Shown piece by piece: positions 1-9,202 of a stretch of DNA of 64,000 bases; position 1 is the first letter of the stretch, and each line of letters opens with the position of its first letter. The notes beneath the pieces were generated by a model that saw only the letters and a list, made by a program, of their open reading frames with translations, searched no databases and had not been told where the DNA came from. A program made the position numbers and the translations under genes. Source of the DNA: an uncultured Cyclobacteriaceae bacterium (GTDB lineage Bacteria > Bacteroidota > Bacteroidia > Cytophagales > Cyclobacteriaceae); assembly GCA_943788235.1 (NCBI GenBank), contig CALSPM010000001.1, forward strand, positions 62,001 through 126,000, written 5' to 3'.

Positions 1-921
1 CCTTCGGGTGATTTTTGGTATGTGACCATGGCACATGGAAATCCTTTTGGCAGAGTATATAAATATGCAACTAAATCAAATAAACTGATAGCTTTTACTG
101 AGTTAGGAATTTTTCCGGCAAGTATGCAGATCAGTTCTGCCAATGGGATGCTTTTTTGTGTCAATTTCAATCTCCATGGTAAAATGGAACCCAGCACTGT
201 TTCAGTTGTTGATCCTTTTGCAATGGAAGAGCTTATGCAAATTCAAACAGGGGCGATGCCTCATGGATCTAGAATCAGCCCTGATGGTTTAAAGCATTTC
301 TCTGTGGCCATGATGTCTGGAGAACTTTTTGAAATAGACGTCATGAATATGGAAATAAGCCGAAAGTTGAATCTAGATCGTTCTTTAGCCTCCATGCATA
401 AAGAATCAAGTGATGCGGTAGATCATGCAGCGATGGGACATGTAATGAATCATGAGACATCTCATCAGGATAATCATCATTCTGCGATCAAACCTACTTG
501 GGTCAGCCCACATCCAGATGGTCAACGAGTTTTCGTCGCTGCAAACGGAAAGGATATGATTTTAGAAATAGATCTGCTCAAATGGGAAGTTACTCATACC
601 TTTTCAACGGGAAAAGGTCCTTATAATATAGAAATTACAGCGGATGGTAAAACAATGATTGTAAGCTATAAAACTGAAGGCACTACTGCGATTTGGAACC
701 TTGATCAGGGGAGAGAATTGGCGGTTATTAAGAATTCTAGAGAGATTACTCATGGTATTTCTGTTTCTCCAGATCATAAATATGTATTTGTTTCGGTGGA
801 GGGAAAAGGTAATCAGCGCGGTGCAGTAGATATTATTTCATTGGAGAAATATCAATTAATTGATGTGGTAGAAGTAGGTAAGCAAGCTGGAGGTATTGCT
901 TTTTGGAAAGTGGAAGAATAG
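1..921 (+). CDS. YncE-like beta-propeller protein, 5' end outside window
   Basis: The reading frame is open from base 1, so the gene begins upstream; the ATG at 22 is probably internal because the codons before it (PSGDFWYVT) continue a propeller strand. The 306 visible residues carry repeated propeller phrases such as SPDGLKHF, SPHPDGQRVFVAANG, TADGKTMIVSYK and SPDHKYVFVSVEG, typical of YVTN/YncE-type seven-bladed propellers. A His/Met-rich stretch (roughly residues 135-168 of the visible part, with HAAMGHVMNH and DNHH) interrupts the blades; such stretches can bind copper, but that is inference. Substrate and partner are unknown. The neighbour at 988 is in the same direction after 66 bases. 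Confidence 0.75.
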   Translation, partial: PSGDFWYVTMAHGNPFGRVYKYATKSNKLIAFTELGIFPASMQISSANGMLFCVNFNLHGKMEPSTVSVVDPFAMEELMQIQTGAMPHGSRISPDGLKHFSVAMMSGELFEIDVMNMEISRKLNLDRSLASMHKESSDAVDHAAMGHVMNHETSHQDNHHSAIKPTWVSPHPDGQRVFVAANGKDMILEIDLLKWEVTHTFSTGKGPYNIEITADGKTMIVSYKTEGTTAIWNLDQGRELAVIKNSREITHGISVSPDHKYVFVSVEGKGNQRGAVDIISLEKYQLIDVVEVGKQAGGIAFWKVEE

Positions 922-987
922 TTCTTTGCTGAGGTATTCTTCTAAAAAATAAGAGTAATAACGTTCATTTTGAAGTATTTATTTTTT

Positions 988-2250
988 ATGGAAAAACGCA
1001 CATTTTTAAAAGGACTAACAGGTTTGGGATTATCAACATCTTTGACTTTTGATCACCTCGATACATTAATTTCATCCATAAGTCACCTTTCTGATAATGC
1101 CCTAGCTACCCAGGAAGATTTTTGGTTAAAAATAAGAGCAGATTATAGGTTGAAAACAGATTACATCAACTTAGAAAATGGCTTTTATTGTATCATGCCA
1201 AAATACATCGAACAACATTACATCGAACATGTGAAGGAAATTAACTTCCAAGGTTCTTATTACATGCGTACGGTGCAAATGGAAAACAAAAAAAACAGTG
1301 CTATGCGTCTGGCAAAAATGGCTGGTTGTCTTCCTGAAGAGCTAATTATTACCCGTAACACTACAGAATCACTCAACTTAGTCATCCAAGGACAAAATTG
1401 GGAAAAAGGAGATGAGGCCATCATGGCAGCACAAGATTATGGGGCTATGCGCAATCAATTTAGATTGATGGAACGTCGTTTTGGGATAGTAGTAAGGGAA
1501 GTTTCAATTCCTAATCATCCCAAAAATGATGAAGAGATTGTAAAACTTTATGAGTCGGTAATTACATCAAAGACCCGATTGCTCATGATTTGTCATATGG
1601 TCAATATCACCGGACAGATTATGCCCGTTCAAAAAATTTGTGACATGGCGCATCGCTATGGCGTTCGTGTGTTGGTAGATGGTGCACATGCTTTTGGTCA
1701 CATTCAATTCTCAATTCAAGACCTACATTGTGACTATTATGGGACCAGTTTACATAAGTGGCTAACTGTTCCCTTAGGTGCTGGATTCTTGTATATAAAT
1801 AAGGATCAAATAGCTGATCTCTGGCCATTATTTGCTGAAGACCCACGTGATTTAGAAGATATTTTACGATTAAATCATGTAGGCACTTATGCTGTACATA
1901 CAGACCTCGCCATCATCAATGCAATTGATTACCACCATAAAATTGGCGGCAGTCGAAAGGAGGCACGGTTGCGTTACTTACAAAAATATTGGACTGATCA
2001 AGTTAGAGAATTATCTAAAGTGGTGGTCAATACACCTGTAGACTCCAAACGATATTGTGCGATTGGAAATGTGGGTATTGAAACTATGGGACCAGCAGAT
2101 TTTGCGAAGAGGCTGTTGGATGATTATCAAATTTGGACCGTAGCCATTGATCGTCCGGGAGTGCGTGGGTTACGGATCACTCCTAATTTATTTACTACTC
2201 CTGGGGAATTGGATGTATTGGTAAAGGCCATCAAAGAGTTGAGTGCCTAA
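988..2250 (+). CDS. Class V aminotransferase fold PLP enzyme (isopenicillin N epimerase-like)
   Basis: A fold-type I PLP enzyme of the class V aminotransferase/cysteine desulfurase-like family. The Schiff-base lysine is in GTSLHKWLTVPLGAGFLY, and the PLP aspartate in VLVDGAHAFGH, which is the usual pattern of isopenicillin-N-epimerase-like members. The open frame extends to a TTG at 970, but the ATG at 988 gives MEKRTFLKGLTGLGLSTS, a Tat-like signal with KR instead of RR, so I prefer it. The signal suggests export or membrane attachment of a folded cofactor enzyme. Length (420 residues) fits the family. The substrate cannot be read from the sequence. Confidence 0.8.
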   Translation: MEKRTFLKGLTGLGLSTSLTFDHLDTLISSISHLSDNALATQEDFWLKIRADYRLKTDYINLENGFYCIMPKYIEQHYIEHVKEINFQGSYYMRTVQMENKKNSAMRLAKMAGCLPEELIITRNTTESLNLVIQGQNWEKGDEAIMAAQDYGAMRNQFRLMERRFGIVVREVSIPNHPKNDEEIVKLYESVITSKTRLLMICHMVNITGQIMPVQKICDMAHRYGVRVLVDGAHAFGHIQFSIQDLHCDYYGTSLHKWLTVPLGAGFLYINKDQIADLWPLFAEDPRDLEDILRLNHVGTYAVHTDLAIINAIDYHHKIGGSRKEARLRYLQKYWTDQVRELSKVVVNTPVDSKRYCAIGNVGIETMGPADFAKRLLDDYQIWTVAIDRPGVRGLRITPNLFTTPGELDVLVKAIKELSA

Positions 2251-2388
2251 TTTAAAAGTAATTTTTTATCTCGACAGTAATAAATGAGTCTTAAAATATT
2301 TGGTTTTATTATTAAGCTTCTGATGGCTTCAAGCAAATTAATTTAAGTAACATGAATTTTTCGATCATTTCTTTAATTTCAGAAAAAT

Positions 2389-3810
2389 ATGAAATCCACT
2401 GATAATGAAAAGGCAGTAAGTCATACTTCTATTTTTAAAAAGCAATTGCTTTATAAGAAAATAGTTGCTCAATCTACTTTAAAACAGCGTAAGGTAAAAT
2501 TAAAAAAATTACTTAGGGCCATTGAGACTACTTACCGAAAGGAAATTCAAAAAGCGTTATTTGATGATTTTGGTAAAAGTCCTGCTGAGGTTGATTTGAG
2601 TGAAATTTACGCAGTTACCGGTGAAATCAAATATGCCCTCCGCAATTTAAAATATTGGATGCGAGATCAGGCGGTGTCTACAAAACTTGCTTTTATAGGC
2701 TCGTCTTCCAAAATTAAATATGAGCCCAAGGGCAATGTATTGATTATTGCCCCATGGAATTTCCCAATAAATTTGAGCATCTGTCCACTGATTTCCGCCA
2801 TTGCCGCAGGCAATACGATTATACTGAAGCCCTCTGAGCATACGGTGCACGCATCGGCATTGATTAAGCGTATGTTGAATGATCTTTTTGAGGAGGCAGA
2901 GGTGGCGGTCATCGAAGGGGGTATCGATGTGAGTACAGGTTTACTCAAACTTCCCTTTAATCATATTTTTTTTACGGGATCACCTGAAATAGGTAAAATA
3001 GTGATGCGTGCGGCAGCCGAAAATTTAGCTTCGGTCACGCTAGAACTGGGGGGTAAATCACCTACTATTGTGGATGAAACTGCAGATGTAGCCGCAGCGG
3101 CTAAAAAAATTATGTGGGGTAAGTTTTTGAATGCAGGACAAATATGCATAGCTCCCGACTATGTTAGCGTACATCGCAGTCAGGTAAATGCGTTCATTGC
3201 TTACTCAAAAAAAACGTTGCTTGATTTTTTTGGTGAGGACGCATCAAACTCCCTAGATTATACAAAAATTATAAATGACCAACATCATCTACGATTGAAT
3301 AGCTACCTGGAAGACGCCAAAAGTAAAGGAGCAAAAATCGTACACGGGGGCGCTTCTGACCTGACCACTCATAGTTTCGAACCTACTTTGATCACCGAGG
3401 TCACCGCCGATACCGATTTGATGCAGAAGGAAATTTTTGGTCCCATTCTACCAATCATTGTTTTTGAAGACATCCATGAAGTTATAGATACTATCAATAG
3501 TAAAGAGAAGTCTTTGGCCCTTTATATCTACAGCAGCAGTCAGAAAAAAATCAATCACATATTACAAAATACATCTTCTGGTGGCGTTTGTATCAATAAT
3601 AATGATTTACATTTTTACAACCACGAATTACCCTTTGGTGGTATAAATAATAGTGGGATGGGTAATTCACATGGGAAATTTGGTTTTATGGCATTTTCCA
3701 ATGAAAGAGGGATTTATCGACAACACATTGCTGGAGCCGTAGAATGGCTAATGCCACCTTACAGTCAACTTAAACAACAATTAATTAATTTAACTATTAG
3801 GTGGTTTTGA
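2389..3810 (+). CDS. Aldehyde dehydrogenase (class 3-like, NAD(P)+)
   Basis: Oxidises an aldehyde to the acid with NAD(P)+. The 473 residues show the Rossmann/cofactor motif APWNFPINLS, the general-base segment LELGGKSPTIVD, the catalytic cysteine in NAGQICIAPDYV and the EIFGPILPI loop. The short length and a C-terminus ending in aromatic/basic residues resemble class 3 fatty-aldehyde dehydrogenases, which act on medium- and long-chain aldehydes, sometimes at membranes. It is followed after 49 bases by an oxidoreductase gene in the same direction; there is no evidence that they share a pathway. Confidence 0.88.
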   Translation: MKSTDNEKAVSHTSIFKKQLLYKKIVAQSTLKQRKVKLKKLLRAIETTYRKEIQKALFDDFGKSPAEVDLSEIYAVTGEIKYALRNLKYWMRDQAVSTKLAFIGSSSKIKYEPKGNVLIIAPWNFPINLSICPLISAIAAGNTIILKPSEHTVHASALIKRMLNDLFEEAEVAVIEGGIDVSTGLLKLPFNHIFFTGSPEIGKIVMRAAAENLASVTLELGGKSPTIVDETADVAAAAKKIMWGKFLNAGQICIAPDYVSVHRSQVNAFIAYSKKTLLDFFGEDASNSLDYTKIINDQHHLRLNSYLEDAKSKGAKIVHGGASDLTTHSFEPTLITEVTADTDLMQKEIFGPILPIIVFEDIHEVIDTINSKEKSLALYIYSSSQKKINHILQNTSSGGVCINNNDLHFYNHELPFGGINNSGMGNSHGKFGFMAFSNERGIYRQHIAGAVEWLMPPYSQLKQQLINLTIRWF

Positions 3811-3859
3811 AGTTGAATGGGCAAAATCAAGATCATCTTATTCATTGATATTTTTAAAA

Positions 3860-4822
3860 ATGAGGATAAAAAAAGTTTCCTGGGGAATTTTAGGAACGGC
3901 ACAAATTGCCATCAAAAAAGTTATCCCTGCGATGCTTAAAGCCGAATTTTGCAATATCGATGCGATTGCCTCTCGCCGTTTGTCACAAGCAGAATTAATT
4001 GCGGCTCAATTTCAAATAAAGAAAGCTTATGGTAGCTATGAAGCCCTGCTTTTAGATCCCGTCATTGAAGCTATCTATATTCCTTTGCCTAATCATTTAC
4101 ATGTCGAATGGATCCTAAAATCACTTGCTGCAGGCAAACATGTACTATGTGAAAAACCCATCGGACTGAATTTATCAGAAGCTACGTTGATGGACGAAGT
4201 CCAGAAAAAATATCCAGACTTGCGCGTGATGGAAGCATTCATGTATAAATTTCATCCCCAATGGGGGAAAGTGAAATCACTGATAACATCCGGTTCCATC
4301 GGTACGTTGGTTCATGTACACATTCATTTTTCTTATGTTCAATTGGATCCAAACAATATTCGTAATCATAAAAGAATGGGAGGGGGAAGTCTGCTTGATG
4401 TAGGCTGCTATGGTATTTCTGCGGCTAGATGGCTTTTTGAAGAAGAACCCTTGAAGGTAAGTGGATTGTCAGAATATGACCCTGAAATGAAAACAGATCG
4501 ATTGACTTCTGGGCTACTGCAATTCAATAAAGGGTCGGCTACATTTACCTGTGGTACCCAAATGGAGCGTTTTCAAGTCGTGCATGTTTTTGGATCCGAA
4601 GGTAAAATAGAGATCAAGTATCCTTTTAATTGCCTTGATCAAGAATCAACCCTTATTTTGCAGCAAGGAAGTACTATTGATCGCATCTCGTTTGAACCCG
4701 TAAATACCTATGAGCTTCAAGCTGATCATTTTTCCAAGGCAATCAGAACTTTGGAACCGTTATTAATTCCAGTTTCGGACTCTTTGAATAATATGCAGAT
4801 CATTGAGCAGCTCAGGGATTGA
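3860..4822 (+). CDS. Gfo/Idh/MocA family oxidoreductase
   Basis: An NAD(P)-dependent sugar or polyol dehydrogenase-like enzyme. The N-terminal Rossmann domain starts WGILGTAQIA, and the family signature EKPIGLN is present at about residue 98. The C-terminal half carries the usual alpha/beta substrate domain (GGGSLLDVGCYG). The frame could start at a TTG at 3845, but the ATG at 3860 (MRIKKVSWGIL) puts the Rossmann strand right at the N-terminus as in relatives. About 320 residues is normal for the family. There is no signal peptide, so it should act in the cytoplasm. Substrate unknown. Confidence 0.85.
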   Translation: MRIKKVSWGILGTAQIAIKKVIPAMLKAEFCNIDAIASRRLSQAELIAAQFQIKKAYGSYEALLLDPVIEAIYIPLPNHLHVEWILKSLAAGKHVLCEKPIGLNLSEATLMDEVQKKYPDLRVMEAFMYKFHPQWGKVKSLITSGSIGTLVHVHIHFSYVQLDPNNIRNHKRMGGGSLLDVGCYGISAARWLFEEEPLKVSGLSEYDPEMKTDRLTSGLLQFNKGSATFTCGTQMERFQVVHVFGSEGKIEIKYPFNCLDQESTLILQQGSTIDRISFEPVNTYELQADHFSKAIRTLEPLLIPVSDSLNNMQIIEQLRD

Positions 4823-4860
4823 GCCTATATTTGCTCTTCAGCTTAATGGAATCGACGGGG

Positions 4861-5766
4861 TTATCGTTTATTTGAAGGAACTTCCAATGCGGTAACATGT
4901 TCATAAAAAAGCTTTGATATTTTGGCTAATGTCAAGGTACCTTGATCAAAATTTTTTAAGTTTTTTGAAAGTAAAACAAGCACATAAGTTTCTCCATTTG
5001 GTAAATAAATAATACCGGCATCATGATGTAACCCCGTGATTGAACCTGTTTTATGTGCGACTTGTACATCGGCTGGTAAAAATCGAGGAATGATATCATT
5101 GAACTCTTGTGCTTTTAGCACATCGATCATTGCTCTTTGATTTTGAGTTGTTTCACCCAAGGGCAGAGCAATACTTTTAAGAATAGTCATCAAATCTTTG
5201 GCGGTAGTCATATTATTCAGTCCTAAATCGTATGCTTTCTGATCTTCCACGCCCCTAAGCACTTCGGTATTATAAGCTCCTAAACGCTGCATAGAAGCAT
5301 TAACATTTTTAGCACCCACTTCTTCAACCAGAATATTGGTAGCCAAATTACTACTCGAAATAATCATTTGATTCATGAGATCAAACAGGGTCATTTGTTT
5401 ATCGATTTGAGAATAAATTGAGGGTTCCGAATCCTCTGCGATATTCATTTCGTAGGTCGAATAGTCTACAATACTTTCAAATTTATTTTTGACGAGTATA
5501 CTATCAGTAAGTGCAAGTTGTCCTTGAGATACTTGGTGATACATTTCGATCATGACCGGTACTTTCATGGTGCTTGCGGCATGAAATCGCTCATTTTCGT
5601 TAAGTAAAAAAACATTTTCTTTTCGATGAAGATCTTGAAAGGCAATGGCAAAGTCACCCTCAACTTGTTTTAAGAGGGTTGTTATTTTTGAATTTAAGTC
5701 TTCTGATTGCTCTGTTTTACAGCTGCATAAACTTAAAGATATTAATAAATAGTGATAGTATTTCAC
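4861..5766 (-). CDS. Class A beta-lactamase-like serine hydrolase lipoprotein
   Basis: A serine hydrolase of the class A beta-lactamase fold, placed outside the cytoplasm by an N-terminal lipoprotein signal ending LSLCSC. The catalytic SxxK is STMK (FHAASTMKVPVM), the SDN equivalent is SSN (ISSSNLATN), and KTG is in HKTGSITGLHHDAG. In the omega loop, RGVEDQKA gives a glutamate at the place of Glu166 by spacing to the following TTAKDL, but Ala sits where Asn170 is expected. It may be a true beta-lactamase of a divergent environmental group or a related hydrolase. The start codon is GTG. It is divergent from the M1 peptidase gene with only 45 bases between them. Confidence 0.8.
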   Translation of the reverse strand: MKYYHYLLISLSLCSCKTEQSEDLNSKITTLLKQVEGDFAIAFQDLHRKENVFLLNENERFHAASTMKVPVMIEMYHQVSQGQLALTDSILVKNKFESIVDYSTYEMNIAEDSEPSIYSQIDKQMTLFDLMNQMIISSSNLATNILVEEVGAKNVNASMQRLGAYNTEVLRGVEDQKAYDLGLNNMTTAKDLMTILKSIALPLGETTQNQRAMIDVLKAQEFNDIIPRFLPADVQVAHKTGSITGLHHDAGIIYLPNGETYVLVLLSKNLKNFDQGTLTLAKISKLFYEHVTALEVPSNKR

Positions 5767-5811
5767 GGTTTTTTTTTGTTAAATTTACTTTTAATAATTT
5801 AAAATGAGAGA

Positions 5812-8058
5812 ATGAATTTACTTTTTTCGAAAAGAAAGAGACTTTGGTTGAAAACTTTCTTTTGGATTTTTTTTGGACTTTTTTTTTCAATTAAGGGTCT
5901 TACAGGACAGCATCTTTTTGATGAAAAATTTGAACAAATAGATGAGAAACTACCTACTCCCAACAGTTACAGGACAGGAGCTGGAGCACCTGGACCTGCT
6001 TATTGGCAGCAGCGTGCGGATTACGAGATAGCGGTCGTACTCAATGATGAAGATCAATCTATTACTGGAAATGAAATCATCACTTATTATAATAATTCAC
6101 CCAGTACCTTGAATTTTCTTTGGATTCAGCTAGATCAGAATGTTAGAGCGAAAGATTCGGATAAATATAAAATTAATGAAAGATTCTATCCTGGATATAC
6201 TGTTGATGCCAAGCGGTTACCTCATTTAACTTTTGATGCTGATTTTGATGGAGGCTTTCGCATCATATCTATCGAAGACATAGAGGGAAATGGACTCAGT
6301 TTTCACAGAGTAAAAACTATGATGCGCATAGATTTAGCGGAAACTTTGAAACCGGGTTCGGTACTGAAGTTCCAAATAGATTGGAAATATTTGATTGGAA
6401 ATAGGAGAGATGATGATGAGCGTTCGGGTTATGAATATTTTCCTGAGGATGACAATTATCTTTATGCAATGGCTCAATTTTATCCTAGAATGGCTGTTTT
6501 TGATGACTTTAATGGTTGGCAAAACAAGCAATTTTTAGGTCAGGGAGAATTTACATTGAATTTTGGAAACTTCGATGTAAAAATTACGGCTCCAGCCGAC
6601 CATATAATTGCGGCAACCGGTTCATTGGAAAATGAATCACAGGTACTCAATTCAATACAACTTGAAAGGTTACAAAGTGCAAGGTCAAGTTTTGATGCGC
6701 CTGTAGTAATTATTACTGATGAAGAGGCCGTTTTGAACGAAGGTTCAAGATCCGATCAAACCAAAACTTGGCATTATAAGGCTGAGAATGTACGCGATTT
6801 TGCTTGGGTATCTTCACGTAAATTCATTTGGGATGCACAGGCCGTTCAATTGGATGAAAAAACTACAATGGCCATGTCTTTGTACCCCAAAGAAGGCAAT
6901 CCACTTTGGGAACAGGAATCGACCAAGGCTGTGGTCAATACCTTAAAGACTTATAGTGAAATGACCATTGAGTATCCTTATCCGGTAGCTATCAGTGTCC
7001 ATACAGCAGCTATTGGGATGGAATATCCTATGATTTGCTTCAATTATGGACGGCCCGATAAGAAGGGTAACTATTCTGCAATGACCAAATGGAGTATGAT
7101 TAGTGTTATTATACATGAGGTGGGTCATAATTTTTTTCCGATGATTATCAATTCTGATGAAAGACAATGGTCTTGGATGGATGAGGGATTGAATACTTTT
7201 TTAGAAACAAAAACCTCTATGGAATGGTATCCTGAGATGCCCATTCAAGCAGGTACACCGGCAACTATAAAAGATTTCATGAGCGGGGAAAAAGATTTCA
7301 TGAGACCCATTATGACCAATTCTGAAAATATTCTATTTTTTGGTAATAATGCATATAGTAAGCCAAGTGCTGCGTTGTTTTTGTTGAGGGAAACAATCAT
7401 GGGTCCTGAATTATTTGATTATTCTTTTAAAGAGTATGCTCGAAGATGGGCGTTTAAACATCCGAAACCAGCTGATTTTTTTAGAACTATGGAAGATGCT
7501 TCAGCCATAGATCTTGATTGGTTTTGGAGGGGCTGGTTCTACACGACAGATCACGTTGATATCAACCTACAAGGAGTGAGTTGGTATGTGCTCAGTGAAC
7601 CTGTTTCTGAATTTCAAAGTAAATATAAGTCTACTTATGTAGATGGTACAAAATTAATAGATTTTCAATCTGTCCCTCAGCCTTGGTATGTTTTTAAAGA
7701 TAAGAAAGGATTGATAGATGATTATCTTCATCCGGTCAATCAAGATGTAGTGATGGAAAAATTTATTGGAAAGAATGCTTATGAGTTATTTTTCCAAAAT
7801 GATGGAGGATTGATAAGTCCGATCATTATCAAATGGATCTATGAGGATGGAACGGGTGAAATAGAGCAAATTCCGGCAGAAATATGGCGAATTAATGAAT
7901 CGAATGTGAGTAAAGTATTCATAAAAGAAAAAGTGGTTTCTCAAATTATTTTAGATCCTTTGGATCAAACAGCAGACGTTAACTTCCAAAATAATTATTT
8001 TCCAAAAACAAAAGTTCCATCAAAGTTTGATCGATTCAAAATGAATGTCAATAAGTAA
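5812..8058 (+). CDS. M1 family metallopeptidase (aminopeptidase), exported
   Basis: A zinc aminopeptidase of the gluzincin M1 family. The zinc site is HEVGH at residues 435-439 with the third ligand Glu458 in WMDEGLNTF, the exact HExxH-x18-E spacing. The exopeptidase loop reads AIGMEYPMIC in place of the common GAMEN. A hydrophobic N-terminus after basic residues (FFWIFFGLFFSIKG) is a signal sequence, so it acts in the periplasm or at the surface. At 748 residues it is a typical Bacteroidota exported M1 peptidase. It probably removes N-terminal residues from imported peptides; specificity is not visible. Confidence 0.88.
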   Translation: MNLLFSKRKRLWLKTFFWIFFGLFFSIKGLTGQHLFDEKFEQIDEKLPTPNSYRTGAGAPGPAYWQQRADYEIAVVLNDEDQSITGNEIITYYNNSPSTLNFLWIQLDQNVRAKDSDKYKINERFYPGYTVDAKRLPHLTFDADFDGGFRIISIEDIEGNGLSFHRVKTMMRIDLAETLKPGSVLKFQIDWKYLIGNRRDDDERSGYEYFPEDDNYLYAMAQFYPRMAVFDDFNGWQNKQFLGQGEFTLNFGNFDVKITAPADHIIAATGSLENESQVLNSIQLERLQSARSSFDAPVVIITDEEAVLNEGSRSDQTKTWHYKAENVRDFAWVSSRKFIWDAQAVQLDEKTTMAMSLYPKEGNPLWEQESTKAVVNTLKTYSEMTIEYPYPVAISVHTAAIGMEYPMICFNYGRPDKKGNYSAMTKWSMISVIIHEVGHNFFPMIINSDERQWSWMDEGLNTFLETKTSMEWYPEMPIQAGTPATIKDFMSGEKDFMRPIMTNSENILFFGNNAYSKPSAALFLLRETIMGPELFDYSFKEYARRWAFKHPKPADFFRTMEDASAIDLDWFWRGWFYTTDHVDINLQGVSWYVLSEPVSEFQSKYKSTYVDGTKLIDFQSVPQPWYVFKDKKGLIDDYLHPVNQDVVMEKFIGKNAYELFFQNDGGLISPIIIKWIYEDGTGEIEQIPAEIWRINESNVSKVFIKEKVVSQIILDPLDQTADVNFQNNYFPKTKVPSKFDRFKMNVNK

Positions 8059-8216
8059 CGTTCAAAAGTCAATAAATTTAAATGATAATGAATTTTGCTT
8101 TTCTAGTGGCATGTTTTTAATAAGATTGTCCTGAGGAAACTATTTTTCTGTCTGTAATTCAATATAAGATTTATTAGAAGGACCATAAGGTTTGGGTACT
8201 TCACTGTTTAAAATTA

Positions 8217-8237
8217 TCTTATTTTTGTAAAATAAGA
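8217..8237. repeat. AT-rich perfect inverted repeat upstream of tesB
   Basis: Two perfect 9-base arms (8217-8225 and 8229-8237) with a 3-base loop lie 54 bases before the thioesterase start. They could form a small RNA hairpin or be a protein-binding palindrome. There is no T-tract following, so it is not a clear terminator for the M1 gene. Confidence 0.35.
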
Positions 8238-8291
8238 CAGTACTCTTATTGGTATTTGAATCATTTTGCCCATGTTGTATAAATTTATTTG

Positions 8292-9149
8292 ATGGAATTA
8301 AATTTTGAATTGTTAAAAACAGAAGCACTTGATGATTATATATATCGAGGTCAAACAGTTGATATAGGTGCTCCACAACTCTACGGGGGCTTGGTGATGG
8401 GACAAGCTGTTTATGCAGCTGCACAAACTGTACCGAGCGATCGGATGATACATTCTATGCATGCCTATTTTATTCTTCCCGGAGATCCCTATGCACCGAT
8501 CATCTATCAAATAGATCCCATTCGCGAAGGAAAGAGTTTTTCAACCCGACGTATTGTTGCCATTCAGCACGGGAAAGCTATATTTAATATGTCTGCTTCG
8601 TTTCAAATAAAGGAGCCTGGTATCTCTCATCAATTGGATCACGAGCCGGTCAAAGGGCCCGGGGGTTTGTTAAATCTTAAACAGATCAACTCCGAAGCTG
8701 CCGAAAGGACAGAGGGTGTTTTGAAAGAACGTTTGAAAAGCTGGGCACAAACGAAGTGGCCTATTGAAATCAGGCCCATCGAAGCATTTGATCCCTTAAA
8801 TCCCATAAAGGCACCACCTAAATTAGGTATTTGGTTTAAAATATTGGAAGATATATCATCGGAGAGTTTGGCTTTTCGCCAGGCGAGTTTGGCTTGCTTA
8901 TCTGATTATATGCTGCTTTCGACCGCTTTGATACCTCATGGTATTTCTTGGCTGAAAGGGGTAAAACATGCCGCTAGTTTAGACCACAGTATGTGGTTTC
9001 ATGAGCCCTTTCATGGTTCTTCTTGGATGCTGTATTTGATGGACAGTCCTAAGGCAGGAAATTCTCGAGGGTTGACCCGGGGGAGTATTTATGATCAATC
9101 GGGTAGATTAATTACTTCATTGGCTCAGGAGGGTTTGATCAGAACTTAA
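8292..9149 (+). CDS. tesB: Acyl-CoA thioesterase II (TesB-like)
   Basis: Hydrolyses acyl-CoA to free fatty acid and CoA in the cytoplasm. The 285 residues form the double hot-dog arrangement of TesB: the first half carries LYGGLVMGQAVYAAAQTV and MIHSMHAYFILPGD, and the second carries ASLDHSMWFHEPFHG followed by SRGLTRGSIYDQSGRLITS, where the Asp, Thr and Gln of the usual catalytic set would lie. The frame extends one codon upstream to a TTG, but the ATG at 8292 (MELNFELLKTEAL) is the natural start. The next gene follows in the same direction after 53 bases. Confidence 0.9.
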   Translation: MELNFELLKTEALDDYIYRGQTVDIGAPQLYGGLVMGQAVYAAAQTVPSDRMIHSMHAYFILPGDPYAPIIYQIDPIREGKSFSTRRIVAIQHGKAIFNMSASFQIKEPGISHQLDHEPVKGPGGLLNLKQINSEAAERTEGVLKERLKSWAQTKWPIEIRPIEAFDPLNPIKAPPKLGIWFKILEDISSESLAFRQASLACLSDYMLLSTALIPHGISWLKGVKHAASLDHSMWFHEPFHGSSWMLYLMDSPKAGNSRGLTRGSIYDQSGRLITSLAQEGLIRT

Positions 9150-9202
9150 AAGGGTTCTTACCCAACACATGCTCATTCATAGCCCATCGCGAAAAAAAAA
9201 TC

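Noticed and set aside
8140-8424. 94-codon minus-strand frame
   Set aside because: Overlaps the tesB start antisense; its N-terminal half is the shadow of a confidently identified gene and no family is recognisable.
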